Source: Mycolicibacterium llatzerense (GTDB lineage Bacteria; Actinomycetota; Actinomycetes; Mycobacteriales; Mycobacteriaceae). From it: a stretch of DNA of 64,000 nucleotides. The position numbers and the translations under genes were made by a program. Each line of letters begins with the position of its first letter. The stretch's first letter is position 1. The notes under the pieces were generated by a model. The model saw only the letters and a program-made list of their open reading frames with translations. It was not told where the DNA came from and ran no database searches. Shown one piece after another: positions 32,767-44,558 of the stretch. The DNA lies in the NCBI RefSeq assembly GCF_000878195.1, contig NZ_JXST01000035.1, forward strand, positions 1 to 64,000, read 5' to 3'.

Positions 32767-34239
32767 ATGGCCCGCACCCTGCTACCGCTTGCGTTGGTGC
32801 TGGCGGTCGGAATATCGGGGTGCGCGCAGTCGTCACCCGCTGCTGATGGGTTCGCCGGGGATCTGTCTCGGGCCGTGACCGTCGATGCGACGACCGGCCA
32901 CCTGGCCAAGCTGCAGGCCATCGCCGACGCCAACGGCGGGAACCGCGCGTTCGGCACTCCGGGCTACGACGCGAGCGTGGAATATGTGGCGAATGCACTG
33001 CGCGCCAAGGGATTCGATGTCGCCACCCCGGATATGGAAGTCAAGGTGGCGTACAACAACACGCCCGAGCTGACCTTCGCCGGCAAGCGGGTACCGGCGC
33101 GGGCGCTGGAGTACTCGGTCGGCACCCCAGGCCTCACGGCGCCGCTGGTCCCCGTTCGTGGCGGGGCCGGATCAGGCTGCAACAGTGCCGATTACGACGG
33201 CCTGCCGATCAAGGGCGCGGTGGCGCTGGTGGACCGCGGCACATGTCCGTTCGCGGTGAAGGAAGCGACCGCGGCCGTCCACGGTGCGGTGGCGCTGGTA
33301 GTGGCGGACAACAAGGACGACGTCGACGAGGCGGGGGTCCCGGTGCGCGGCGGCACCCTGGGCGCCAAGGCGACGGTGAGGATTCCGGCGGTACTCATCC
33401 CGAAGGCGGACGGGGCCCGGCTGCGTTCCGCCCCCGGGCCGATCACCCTCAAGCTTGATGCCGGAGTGCGGATTGAGCACACCCGCAACGTGATTGCGCA
33501 GACCAAGACCGGGTCCGCGCACGACGTCGTGATGGTCGGCGCGCATCTGGACAGCGTCAAGGAAGGGCCCGGCATCAACGACAACGGGTCCGGGGTGGCC
33601 GCTGTCCTGGAGACGGCGCTGCAGTTGGGCAGCGCGCCCAAGGTCGCGAACGCGGTGCGGTTCGCGTTCTGGGGCGCCGAAGAGGAGGGGACGATCGGCT
33701 CTGACCGATACATCGAATCCCTCGACGTCGAAGCGCTGAAAGACATTGCGCTGTATCTGAATTTCGACATGCTCGCCTCGGAGAACGCCGGCTACTTCAG
33801 CTATGACGGTGACCTGTCCGGCGCGCCGCTCGCCGACGACCTGGTGCCACGCATCCCCGAGGGCTCCGCGGGTATCGATCGCACGCTGACGCAATATCTG
33901 GCCGGCGCCGGGAAGCGGCCTCAGGACTACCCCTTCAACGGGCGGTCGGATTACGACGCCTTCACCAAGGCCGGCATTCCGGCGGGTGGGCTGGGCACCG
34001 GCGATGAGGAGAACATGAACGACGAGCAGGCCCGCCTTTGGGGCGGCATCGCCGGAAAACCTTTCGACCCCAACTATCACAAGAAGACGGACACTTTGGC
34101 GCACATCAACCGCACGGCAATGGACATCATGGGCCGGGGCGTGGCTTTCGGGGTCGGCCGGTATGCCCAGGATTTGGGTGGCCGGGGCGGCGTTCCGGTC
34201 CGGGATGACCGGACCCGGCACGTGGTTTCCGCGTCATGA
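32767..34239 (+). CDS. lpqL: Lipoprotein aminopeptidase LpqL (M28 family)
   Basis: A 490-residue exported metallopeptidase. Lipobox GISGC (Cys19); a PA insert at about 120-230 (DRGTCPFAVKEATAAVHGA); then the M28 catalytic domain with zinc ligands and catalytic Glu all visible: His260 (GAHLDS), Asp272 (INDNGSG), Glu305-Glu306 (WGAEEEGTIGSDRY), Asp334 (NFDML) and His437 (YHKKTDTL). Aminopeptidase activity is expected on the outside of the membrane. TACGGT (32754-32759), 7 nt before the ATG, gives a leaderless start. The stop overlaps the next gene by ATGA. Orthologue of Rv0418. Confidence 0.92.
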   Translation: MARTLLPLALVLAVGISGCAQSSPAADGFAGDLSRAVTVDATTGHLAKLQAIADANGGNRAFGTPGYDASVEYVANALRAKGFDVATPDMEVKVAYNNTPELTFAGKRVPARALEYSVGTPGLTAPLVPVRGGAGSGCNSADYDGLPIKGAVALVDRGTCPFAVKEATAAVHGAVALVVADNKDDVDEAGVPVRGGTLGAKATVRIPAVLIPKADGARLRSAPGPITLKLDAGVRIEHTRNVIAQTKTGSAHDVVMVGAHLDSVKEGPGINDNGSGVAAVLETALQLGSAPKVANAVRFAFWGAEEEGTIGSDRYIESLDVEALKDIALYLNFDMLASENAGYFSYDGDLSGAPLADDLVPRIPEGSAGIDRTLTQYLAGAGKRPQDYPFNGRSDYDAFTKAGIPAGGLGTGDEENMNDEQARLWGGIAGKPFDPNYHKKTDTLAHINRTAMDIMGRGVAFGVGRYAQDLGGRGGVPVRDDRTRHVVSAS

Positions 34240-35714
34240 GGCGGGTACTGGCCGCAAGCCTGCTGGCGGCAGCGTTGACGGCATGTGCGTCGCCCGCGCA
34301 GGCACCCGTCCCGCCGCCGCCCGCGCCGGACCCCGATCTCGGCCACTCATTGGCGGCCAAGGTGGGTGTCGACGGCATCTACGCGCACCTGAAGAAGTTC
34401 GCCGCCATCGCCGCGGACAACAAGGGCACCCGTGCCGACGGCACGCCCGGCTACCAGGCCAGCGTGGACTACGTGGCAAATCTCTTGCGGGACAAAGGTT
34501 TCGATGTCCAGACCCCGGAGTATGTGCGCGTGCTGCGGGGCGCACCCGGCAATCCTGTGCTCGATGTCGGTGGTAGCAGGTGGTCGGTGGTGCAGGCCTC
34601 ACTGCTGACCTCCACCGCGCCCGGTGGCCTGAGCGCGCCGACTCTGCATGCGGTCAAGCCGGCCGGATGCGCACCGGACGACTACGGCACCCTCAATCTG
34701 CGCGGAGCCATCGCGGTCGTCGACGACACCACTTGCTCGGTCGTCGACAAGCAGAACGCGGCGGTGGCCCGCGGAGCCATCGCAGTGCTGGTGGTCAGTC
34801 CGCCCAATGCGAACGGCGCCCCGCGTGGGCTGTTCAGTCCCGGCTACTACGAGCACCTCAACACGCCGATGGGCATCATCGGCAAGGACGCCGATGCCGT
34901 CCTGCTGAAAACCAATGCCCCGGTCAAGCTCACCCTCGATGCCAAGAACACCGGCGTGAAGTCGCGAAACGTCTTGGCCCAGACCAAGACCGGTGATCAG
35001 CACAGCATCGTGCTGGCGGGTGCGCACCTCGACAGCGCGCCGACGAGCGCGGGCATCAACGATGCCGCGACCGGAGTGTCCGCTCTGCTGGAGACGGCCG
35101 CCGCGCTCGGCGGTTCGCCCAAGATCGAGAACGCGGTGCGGTTCACCTTCTGGGGCTCGGGTGCCGTGGGCCAGGAAGGCGCCACCAAGTACGTGCGTGG
35201 GCTGGCTGCCGAACCGCTGAATGACATTGCGCTGTACCTGGATTTCGACATCCTCGGCTCGCCCAACGCGGGGTTCTTCACCTTCGATGGGGACCAGTCC
35301 GGACAGTCCAACCCCGAGATTCCGCTCGACGCGGTGCCCGCCGGGTCGGCCGGCGTCGAGCGCACATTGGCCGGATACCTCTACCTCGCGGGCAAACGGC
35401 CCGCGGACATGACGATGGATCTGGGCAGCGGCTACGGCCCGTTCCTCACTGCCGGGATTCCCGTCGGCGGCATCTCGACGGGGACGTCGCAACGCAAGAC
35501 GCCGTTGCAGGCCAGATTGTGGGGCGGGCAGGCGGGCGTCGCCTTCGATCCCGCGCATGGGCCGACGGGCGACACCGTCGAACAGCTGAACCGGGCCGCA
35601 CTCACCGTCACAGGGCCGGCTGTCGCGTTTGCGGTCGGCACCTACGCGCAGTCGCTGACCGGACCCAACGGCGTGCCGCCGCGCGACCAGCGACACCGGC
35701 AACCAGGCAAGTAG
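34236..35714 (+). CDS. LpqL paralogue lacking catalytic residues (M28 pseudoenzyme)
   Basis: A 492-residue lipoprotein (LTAC, Cys17) aligned with LpqL over its whole length, including the PA insert and GAHLDSAPTSAGINDAATG (His264, Asp276 kept) and DFDIL (Asp338 kept). The catalytic pair is gone: WGAEEEG of LpqL is WGSGAVG here, replacing both glutamates, and the last His ligand of YHKKTDT is Gly in AHGPTGDT, with a His one position earlier. Peptidase activity is therefore unlikely. The fold is otherwise well kept and the frame intact, which points to a binding or regulatory role. Translationally coupled to lpqL. Confidence 0.86.
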   Translation: MRRVLAASLLAAALTACASPAQAPVPPPPAPDPDLGHSLAAKVGVDGIYAHLKKFAAIAADNKGTRADGTPGYQASVDYVANLLRDKGFDVQTPEYVRVLRGAPGNPVLDVGGSRWSVVQASLLTSTAPGGLSAPTLHAVKPAGCAPDDYGTLNLRGAIAVVDDTTCSVVDKQNAAVARGAIAVLVVSPPNANGAPRGLFSPGYYEHLNTPMGIIGKDADAVLLKTNAPVKLTLDAKNTGVKSRNVLAQTKTGDQHSIVLAGAHLDSAPTSAGINDAATGVSALLETAAALGGSPKIENAVRFTFWGSGAVGQEGATKYVRGLAAEPLNDIALYLDFDILGSPNAGFFTFDGDQSGQSNPEIPLDAVPAGSAGVERTLAGYLYLAGKRPADMTMDLGSGYGPFLTAGIPVGGISTGTSQRKTPLQARLWGGQAGVAFDPAHGPTGDTVEQLNRAALTVTGPAVAFAVGTYAQSLTGPNGVPPRDQRHRQPGK

Positions 35715-35795
35715 CGAAGGTTCACAGCAAGCTCATAAGGGGAATTGCCCTTTCTGAGAGTCTGGTTGCCAGGTTGCCAGGTTAGTAATGTGCCC

Positions 35796-36206
35796 ATGAA
35801 AAGCACCCATCGTCGTTGGTCGGCGGCTGCCGGCACCCTCACCATCCTGGCCATGGGCGGGCTGACCGTCGCTTGCGGTTCGCAGAGCAACAACGCGCCG
35901 ACCACCGTCACGGTCACCCCGTCGAGCACCACAACCACCACGACGACGACGGCCAAGGAGCACCACGGCGGCGGTGGTGGCGGCGGCGGTGGGAACGGCG
36001 GCGGGCAGCAGCAGGCGCCCGCGCCGGCTCCCGAGACGGTGACCAACACCGAGACCGCCACCCAGACGCAGACCGAGACCTCGACGTCGGTCCAGACCTC
36101 GACGGAGACGTCGACGTCGGTGCAGACGTCGACCGTCTACCAGACCCCGACGCGGGAACGTTGGGGTTCCAACGTCGGACCGCAGCAACAGCAACCCTCT
36201 CACTGA
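35796..36206 (+). CDS. Low-complexity Thr/Gly/Gln-rich lipoprotein
   Basis: A 136-residue protein with a signal peptide and lipobox (GGLTVACG, Cys about 27). The mature part is low complexity: a Thr run, HHGG followed by poly-Gly, a Gln/Ala/Pro stretch, then [11 protein letters not shown] repeats (a tandem copy of about 10 residues) and a Gln-rich end. It is probably disordered, surface-anchored and possibly O-glycosylated on Thr. Two GGTTGCCA copies lie in the upstream region. No family recognised. The stop overlaps the convergent cyclase gene by 7 bp. Confidence 0.72.
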   Translation: MKSTHRRWSAAAGTLTILAMGGLTVACGSQSNNAPTTVTVTPSSTTTTTTTTAKEHHGGGGGGGGGNGGGQQQAPAPAPETVTNTETATQTQTETSTSVQTSTETSTSVQTSTVYQTPTRERWGSNVGPQQQQPSH

Positions 36207-37564
36207 GCGACGACGGCTGTCGCCCGGACGAGTTCGCACACCCGCCACCGTCCGGGCACGCCTTTGAGCTCGTACTCGCCACGGTCGGTGAAACCGTGGC
36301 GGGAGCCCGTGACGATCTCGCGCACCGTGGAAGAGACCAGGACCTCGCTGGGTCCGGCGAGGGCCGAGACGCGGGCGCCGATGTGCACCGCCATGCCGGC
36401 GATGTTGTTGCCTCGCAGTTCGACCTCGCCGGCGTGGATGCCCACCCGCACTTCGATGCCCAGCGGCAGCACAGCGTCGACGATCGCCTCGGCGCAGTTG
36501 ATCGCGCCGCTGGGGCTGGTGAAGATCGCCACGAATCCGTCGCCGACGGTGTTGACTTCGGTGCCGCCGAAGCGCTCGAGCTCATGGCGGATGGTGGTGT
36601 CGTGGTTGTCGAGCAGGGAGTGCCAGCGGACGTCGCCCAGCGTGGCCGCATGTTGTGTCGAGCTGACGATATCGGTGAAAACGATTGTGGTGAGCACACG
36701 TTCGGAATCAGCGCCGGCCCGGACGCCTGTGATGAACTCTTCGATCTCGTCGAGGACGGGACTGCTGTCGCCGACCCAGTACAGGGTGTCCTCGCCGGGC
36801 AGTTCGACGTATCGAGCGCCCGCGATGTGTTCGGCGAGGTACCGGCCGTGGGCGACCGGAACGAACGTCGCATCCGTGCGGTGCAACAGCAGCGTCGGTG
36901 CGGTGATGGACGGAAGCTTGTCGCGAACGTCGCCGTCAACTATCGCCTGACTCGATCTGCGGGCCATGCTCGGTGACGCCGCGCGGTTGCCTGCGGCATC
37001 CCACCAGGCTCGGAAGGCGCGGTCGCCCGTGAGTGAGGGCGCGACCTGGTGCAGTACGTCGAAGCCCTGGTCGACGGCGTCAGGTTGGAGCGCCACCGTG
37101 GTGAAGGGACTCGCACCACGCTGGTGTGAACCGGGCTCGTAGTCAGGTGCCCACAGCACCCTCGCCGCGCCGTTCACGATCACGAGCTTCTCGACGCGTT
37201 CCGGCCGCTCGCCGGCGAGCAGGAGCGCGGCCATCGCGTTGTAGCCCGACGCGAGGATCGTCGCTCGTTCGACACCGAGGGCGTCCATCACCGCGAGCGC
37301 GTCCTGCGCCCAGCAGCCCGGGGTGATGGTGTCGGCCCCGATTCGCGACGACATCCCCGTGCCGCGATGGTCGAACCGGATCAACCGGCTGAACGAGGCC
37401 AGCCGCCGGAAGAAGCGGTACATCGACGGCTCGTCGTCGATCGAGTCGATCGGGATGAAGGGGCCCGGCATGACGAGCATGTCGACCGGGCCTTCGCCCA
37501 GCACCTGGTAGGCGATGTCCAAGTCGCCGTGGGACGCGTAGCGAGTTCTCGGCACCAGGGCCAC
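36200..37564 (-). CDS. lipJ: Alpha/beta-hydrolase fused to class III nucleotidyl cyclase (LipJ/Rv1900c type)
   Basis: A 454-residue two-domain protein with the layout and close sequence of M. tuberculosis Rv1900c. Residues 1 to about 270 are an alpha/beta hydrolase ([11 protein letters not shown]; nucleophile region [10 protein letters not shown], where the usual Ser is Gly in GxSxG position, so activity is doubtful). Residues about 285-454 are the cyclase: metal Asp in [16 protein letters not shown] with Asn at the substrate-Lys position as in Rv1900c, and [15 protein letters not shown]. The start at GTG 37564 is set by a TATTCT box (minus strand of 37571-37576), 6 nt upstream. Divergent from gntR across two palindromic boxes. 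Confidence 0.88.
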   Translation of the reverse strand: MALVPRTRYASHGDLDIAYQVLGEGPVDMLVMPGPFIPIDSIDDEPSMYRFFRRLASFSRLIRFDHRGTGMSSRIGADTITPGCWAQDALAVMDALGVERATILASGYNAMAALLLAGERPERVEKLVIVNGAARVLWAPDYEPGSHQRGASPFTTVALQPDAVDQGFDVLHQVAPSLTGDRAFRAWWDAAGNRAASPSMARRSSQAIVDGDVRDKLPSITAPTLLLHRTDATFVPVAHGRYLAEHIAGARYVELPGEDTLYWVGDSSPVLDEIEEFITGVRAGADSERVLTTIVFTDIVSSTQHAATLGDVRWHSLLDNHDTTIRHELERFGGTEVNTVGDGFVAIFTSPSGAINCAEAIVDAVLPLGIEVRVGIHAGEVELRGNNIAGMAVHIGARVSALAGPSEVLVSSTVREIVTGSRHGFTDRGEYELKGVPGRWRVCELVRATAVVAQ

Positions 37565-37601
37565 GAGGTCAGAATAGCTCTGCTGTGATCTCAACTGCAT
37601 C

Positions 37602-37623
37602 TTGTATGCAACCTTGCATGCAA
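37602..37623. promoter_or_regulatory. Tandem palindromic boxes for GntR between lipJ and gntR
   Basis: TTGTATGCAA (37602-37611) and the perfect palindrome TTGCATGCAA (37614-37623) stand 12 bp apart. They lie next to the gntR -10 box (TACGGT, 37629-37634) and upstream of the lipJ -10 box. Sequence and position fit operators of FCD-type GntR repressors that autoregulate and control a divergent gene. Confidence 0.6.
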
Positions 37624-37640
37624 GTTGATACGGTCGTCAG

Positions 37641-38279
37641 ATGGCCATCGAGCAGACGCCCGCCAGCGAGCGCGCCTACCAGGACACCAAGACCAAGATC
37701 CTGGTCGGCGCGGTCAAAGGCGGGCAGCTGCTCAGCGAGGTCGAGGTGGCCGCGGAACTCGGCGTGAGCCGCACCCCGGTACATGAGGCCTTCCTGCGGC
37801 TGGCCGCCGAGGACCTGCTCGACCTGCTGCCGCGCCGGGGCGCGGTCGTCGTGCCGATCCCGCCGCGGGAGGCCACCGACCTGCTCGAGATGCGCCTGGC
37901 GCTGGAGGGCAGCGCCGTGCGCCGGCTCTGCCGCTCCGAGACCGCAGCGCAGTCCGCGGCCGCAGAACTCGCCCGGCTGATCGATCAGCAGCGCGGTGCC
38001 GCCGCCGACCTGGTGCGCTTCGCCGAGCTCGACGACGCCTTCCATCGCCACATCGTCGATGCCGCCGGCAACTGCATCGCGCAGCGGTTCTACGGCTCGC
38101 TGGGGGACCGGCAGCGCCGGATGATGGCCGACGCCGTGCACGCCGACCGGACCCTCGTCGACCGGCTCATCGCCGAACACGCCGAGCTGGCCCACGCCAT
38201 CGGCGCGCGCGACGCGGCGGCGTTCGATGCCCGCCTGGTGGCGCACCTCGAGTCGACGTACGAGGTGGTGCTGCGATGA
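37641..38279 (+). CDS. GntR-family regulator, FCD subfamily
   Basis: A 212-residue repressor. The N-terminal winged helix has LLSEVEVAAELGVSRTPVHEAFLRLAAEDLLDLLPRRGAVV in outline; the C-terminal FCD helical bundle has the metal/effector residues in ELDDAFHRHIVDAAG and the late EHAELAHAI and AHLES. Such regulators respond to small carboxylates. ATG 37641 follows TACGGT by 6 nt. The stop overlaps the MFS start (ATGA), so regulator and transporter are one operon, probably repressed by its own product. Confidence 0.9.
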   Translation: MAIEQTPASERAYQDTKTKILVGAVKGGQLLSEVEVAAELGVSRTPVHEAFLRLAAEDLLDLLPRRGAVVVPIPPREATDLLEMRLALEGSAVRRLCRSETAAQSAAAELARLIDQQRGAAADLVRFAELDDAFHRHIVDAAGNCIAQRFYGSLGDRQRRMMADAVHADRTLVDRLIAEHAELAHAIGARDAAAFDARLVAHLESTYEVVLR

Positions 38280-39466
38280 AGCCGTGGCTCGCCGTCGCCG
38301 CCGGCGTCTTCTGCATCGGTTGGGGCGGAAACCAGTTCACCCCGATGCTGATCGAATACGTGCACCGCGCCGGATACTCCCGGGTCGACGTCGACGTCCT
38401 GCTGGGCGCCTACGTGCTGGGCCTGATCCCCGGACTGCTGATCGCCGCGGCGATGTCGAATCGCTACGGCCGCCGCCCGTTGATGATTGCCGGGCTGATC
38501 AGTTCGGCAGTGGGCAGCCTGATCCTCGCGACCGGCGAATTAGGGGGATTCTCAGCACTTTTCGTCGGACGGTTGCTCTGTGGGCTGAGCGTCGGCGTCG
38601 CGATGGCCGTCGGCTCGACCTGGATCGCGGAGCTGTCCGCGCCGCCGTACGACACAGCCGCGGCCGGGGCCGGAGCGCGCCGGGCGTCGATCTGGCTGTC
38701 GCTGGGGCTGGCGATCGGGCCATTGTGCTCGGGCCTGCTGGCGCAGTTCGCCCCGTTGCCGTTGACCCTGACCTACCTGGTGCAAGCCGCGCTGTGCGCA
38801 CCGGCGCTCTGGCTGGTGCTGACCCGGACCGTGGAGACCCGGAGCGCTCGCGTCAGCGGAGATCTGTTGTCCCAGTTGCGGGTTCCGGCCGCGACGCACC
38901 GCCGATTCGTCCGCGTGGTGGCCCCGATGGCGCCGTGGGTGTTCGGTTCCGCGGCCATCGCGTACGCCATCGTGCCGGCGTTGGTCGCCGATCGCCTCGG
39001 TTCCTGGGCGCTGCTGTACACCGCGGGCCTGACGGTGCTGACCCTGGCCTGCGGCGTGCTGGTGCAGCCGATCGCCCGGCGCCTCGACGACCATTCCAGC
39101 GCCCGCGCCGTGGTGGTGTCCATGGTGCTGATGTCGGCGGGTGTGTTCGCCGCGGTCGCCACCGCAGTGACCCGTTCACCGGCCATCGCGGTGCTGGTGG
39201 CGATGCTGCTGGGCAGCGCCTACGGCATCGCCATCGTGTCCGGGCTGCTGGAGATTCAGCGCATCGCCAAACCACACGAGCTGGCCGGGGTGTCCGGCGT
39301 GTACTACTCGCTGGCGTACGTCGGATTCCTGCTGCCGGCGGTGCTGGCCGCACTGGCCCACTACGTCAGCTACCCGGCGATGCTGACCGTGGTCGGCCTA
39401 CTGGCGGCAGGGTGCACCGTGATCTGTGCGGCCGGCTGGTCCAAGCACCTGCCGGCTCGCGCCTAG
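38276..39466 (+). CDS. MFS transporter
   Basis: A 396-residue transporter with 12 helices. The helix 2-3 motif is SNRYGRRPLM and the helix 4-5 region has GRLLCGLSVGVAMAVGSTW. The subfamily is not clear. Coupled to the GntR regulator, which suggests uptake or export of the metabolite that the regulator senses. It converges with the DoxX-like gene (4-bp overlap of stops). Confidence 0.86.
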   Translation: MKPWLAVAAGVFCIGWGGNQFTPMLIEYVHRAGYSRVDVDVLLGAYVLGLIPGLLIAAAMSNRYGRRPLMIAGLISSAVGSLILATGELGGFSALFVGRLLCGLSVGVAMAVGSTWIAELSAPPYDTAAAGAGARRASIWLSLGLAIGPLCSGLLAQFAPLPLTLTYLVQAALCAPALWLVLTRTVETRSARVSGDLLSQLRVPAATHRRFVRVVAPMAPWVFGSAAIAYAIVPALVADRLGSWALLYTAGLTVLTLACGVLVQPIARRLDDHSSARAVVVSMVLMSAGVFAAVATAVTRSPAIAVLVAMLLGSAYGIAIVSGLLEIQRIAKPHELAGVSGVYYSLAYVGFLLPAVLAALAHYVSYPAMLTVVGLLAAGCTVICAAGWSKHLPARA

Positions 39467-39741
39467 CGGTTACGGGCGACGTTCGCGGCCAGGTAGAGGA
39501 CGTAGCCGAGTACGCCGACCGTCGCCAGCTTGCGGGTCTGGGGCACGATCAGCCCGACGCCGAGCGCCGTCTCGATCGATCCGTTGACCTTGAGGTGCTT
39601 GTCGGTGTCCTGCGGGAACGCCGTCGCGGTGATCGACTGGAACAGCTCCGGCTTGACGAAGTGCGCCAGCCCGGCCAGGACAAATCCGATCCCGGCCAGC
39701 AGGCCCTTCTTCCCCGGGGCACTTTCAGCGGCGTTGGTCAC
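39463..39741 (-). CDS. DoxX-like small membrane protein
   Basis: A 92-residue protein with three or so helices (LLAGIGFVLAGLAHFV, SIETALGVGLIVP, VGVLGYVLYLAANVA). The FVLAGLAHFVKPELF segment is typical of DoxX/DoxD-like proteins, which are associated with quinones, thiol redox or oxidase complexes. It lies 16 bp downstream of the BVMO gene on the same strand and is likely cotranscribed with it. Confidence 0.72.
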   Translation of the reverse strand: MTNAAESAPGKKGLLAGIGFVLAGLAHFVKPELFQSITATAFPQDTDKHLKVNGSIETALGVGLIVPQTRKLATVGVLGYVLYLAANVARNR

Positions 39742-39757
39742 CTGTGGTCCTCTCTGA

Positions 39758-41245
39758 TCACGAAATCTTGTAGTCGCTCAACGGAAATTCGGACGCTTCG
39801 CGGATCGCCGTCTCGGTGGACGACGGACGCAGCAGCGTGGGCTCACCCGCGGGGTTGAAGTAGTACGAGTGGGCGCCGGCGCAGTTGCCGAGGGTGAACA
39901 GCGAGTCGCCGAGCAGTTCGGTCATCCGGTCCAGGAACGCCGTGTTGGCTTCCTCGGTGACCTCGAACGTCGTCGCGCCGCGCGCCTTGACCTCGGTGAA
40001 AAGCCGGTCCATCAAGCGCATCTGGTACTCCATGGTGTTGAAGAAGTTCAACCCCAGGAAGGCGTACGGGCTGGCCAGGCTCAGGTAGTTCGGGAAGTAC
40101 GGCATCGACACACCCTGGTAGGCCTGGAAACGCGTTTCGCGCCACCACTTTCCGAGATCACGGCCCTCGCGGCCGATCACCTCGATCGCGGGGAAGTTGG
40201 CCTCCCACAGGTCGAAACCGGTGGCGAGCACGAGTGTGTCGATCTCGACTTTGACGCCGTCGTTGCCGACGATCCCGTCGGCCTCGACCCGGTCGATGCC
40301 GGCATCCTGCAGGTGCACGTTGGGCCGGTTGAAGGCCTGGTAGTAGCCGTTGCTGAAAGTCGGCCGCTTGCAACCGAAGTCGTAGTCCGGGGTCAGCCGA
40401 CGCCGCAGGTCCTTGTCGCGGATGACGAAGAACCGGTGCATCTTCGACAGGTCGGAGGCCGAGACGTTGAAGCGGCCCCGGAACATGCCGTAGTGCCGGA
40501 CCCCGACGGACACCATGACCTCATAGATGGAGTCGGTGAGCCAGCGAAGAACACGCTGCGTCAACGGGAATCGGGCGAACATCTTCTTGGCCCGGGCGCC
40601 GAAGCGCGGATCGATCTTGGGCACCACCCAGATCGGCGTGCGCTGGAACACCGTCAGGTCGGCGGCCGTCTTGGCCAGCTCGGGGATCAACTGCACCGCG
40701 GTGGCGCCGGTGCCGATGACCGCGACGCGCTTGCCCGCCGGGTTGTAGTCGTCGTCCCAGTCGGTGGTGTGGATGACGCGGCCGGCGAACGTCTCGATGC
40801 CCGGAATCGCCGGGATGTTCGGCTGAGACAGGAAGCCGGTGGCCGTGATCAGGTACCGGGCGCTGAGGGTCTCGCCGCCATCGACGTTGATGCGCCAGAG
40901 CGAGGCGTCCTCGTCCCAACGGGCCCCGTCGACCACGACGTTGAACCGGATGTGCCGGCGCACGTCGTACTTGGCGGCGACGTCGTCGGCGTATCGCTTG
41001 ATCTCCGGGCCCGGGGTGAACAGGCGCGACCAGTTCGGGTTGGGCTCGAAGAAGTACGAGTAGGTGGTGGTGGGCACGTCGACTGCGAGGCCCGGGTAGT
41101 GGTTGACGTACCAGGTGCCGCCGAGGTCGTCCTCACGCTCGAGGATGGTGAAATTGTCGATCCCGAGGCGTTTGAGCTGGATGGCCGCGCCGATACCGGC
41201 GAATCCCGCGCCGACGATGACCGCGTCGAACTGCTGCGTCGTCAT
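39758..41245 (-). CDS. Flavin-containing (Baeyer-Villiger type) monooxygenase
   Basis: A 495-residue class B flavoprotein. FAD fold GAGFAGIGAAIQLKRLG at the N-terminus; BVMO fingerprint FAGRVIHTTDWD near residue 150 (FxGxxxHxxxWD); NADPH fold GTGATAVQLIPELA near residue 175; C-terminal ATGFDLWE. It should insert oxygen next to a ketone or oxidise a soft nucleophile with NADPH and O2. Related mycobacterial enzymes include EthA and MymA; I cannot assign the substrate. Start ATG 41245, 14 bp after the stop of the upstream hydrolase, so it may be the tail of the thiC-thiD-hydrolase transcript. Confidence 0.9.
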   Translation of the reverse strand: MTTQQFDAVIVGAGFAGIGAAIQLKRLGIDNFTILEREDDLGGTWYVNHYPGLAVDVPTTTYSYFFEPNPNWSRLFTPGPEIKRYADDVAAKYDVRRHIRFNVVVDGARWDEDASLWRINVDGGETLSARYLITATGFLSQPNIPAIPGIETFAGRVIHTTDWDDDYNPAGKRVAVIGTGATAVQLIPELAKTAADLTVFQRTPIWVVPKIDPRFGARAKKMFARFPLTQRVLRWLTDSIYEVMVSVGVRHYGMFRGRFNVSASDLSKMHRFFVIRDKDLRRRLTPDYDFGCKRPTFSNGYYQAFNRPNVHLQDAGIDRVEADGIVGNDGVKVEIDTLVLATGFDLWEANFPAIEVIGREGRDLGKWWRETRFQAYQGVSMPYFPNYLSLASPYAFLGLNFFNTMEYQMRLMDRLFTEVKARGATTFEVTEEANTAFLDRMTELLGDSLFTLGNCAGAHSYYFNPAGEPTLLRPSSTETAIREASEFPLSDYKIS

Positions 41246-41259
41246 ATTCAGACGGTACC

Positions 41260-41875
41260 TCAGGTACCGCTTCGGGTAATGAGTCCAATGGCTCTAGTAA
41301 CCGCCAGTGCGGGCACGTCCAGGGTCTTGGATCCCAGGTCATGGCGGGCGCCGGCGATCTCGACGATCTCGGTGGGCGCGGGGATCAGGGCGGCGGCGGC
41401 CGTGAGCTCGGCGATGGTGCCGAACGGGTCGGCGGTGCCGTGCGTGAAGACCGTCGGGACCGTGATCTGGGGCAGGTGCTCGGTGCGGGCCCGCTCGGGC
41501 TTGCCGGGCGGGTGCAGCGGATAGGAGGACAGGGCGAGGACGGCCAGATCGGCACCGTCGGCCGCGACCATCGAGGTCATCCGGCCGCCGTAGGAATGGC
41601 CGCCCGCGATCACGGGGCCGGCGGTCAGGGTGTGGGCCAGCTCGATGGCCTCGACGATGCCCTGCTGGTCGGACGCCGCCGAGTTCGACGGCGGGCCTTT
41701 CGGGCGGCGACGGCGGTACGGCAGGTCGTATCGGATGGCCAGCCAGCCGTGGCGCGCCCACTCATCGCAGAGTCGGATGATCAGCGGGGCGTCGCGGTTA
41801 CTGCCCGCACCGTGCGTGAGCAGCACCGTACCTGTGGGCGTGCCGTCGGGTTCGTGCGCGACGCCCGCGATGGCG

Positions 41876-41886
<11 letters not shown>
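41260..41886 (-). CDS. Alpha/beta hydrolase, KANL3/Tex30-like (Rv0421c-like)
   Basis: A 208-residue dienelactone-hydrolase-type protein. HGAGSNRD near residue 25, nucleophile elbow GGHSYGGRM near 95, Asp region THGTADPFG near 150 and His in GARHDLG near 180 give a full Ser-Asp-His triad. No signal peptide. It overlaps the end of thiD by 11 bp, as Rv0421c follows thiD (Rv0422c) in M. tuberculosis; the conserved link hints at a role in thiamine metabolism or salvage, still unproven. Confidence 0.85.
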
Positions 41887-44430
<2,544 letters not shown>

Positions 44431-44520
44431 GACGTTGTTCACCGTAGCCGATCGCCGCAGGAAGGCAAGGTTGCGTCGTTGGTCGGTGAATCGAATTGTC
44501 ATGAGGTCGTTTGTATAGCT

Positions 44521-44530
44521 AACATATGTT
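44521..44530. promoter_or_regulatory. AACATATGTT palindrome upstream of the DHA2 exporter
   Basis: A perfect 10-bp palindrome in an AT-rich stretch 28 bp before the MFS start, in the gap shared with the divergent thiC leader. The form suits a MarR- or TetR-type operator. No regulator gene is adjacent. Confidence 0.4.
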
Positions 44531-44558
44531 TTTCTGATATTGGAGCGAAGACCGACTG

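Noticed and set aside
39869-41524. 551-residue plus-strand frame opposite the BVMO and hydrolase
   Set aside because: Runs across two real genes on the other strand and shows no domain.
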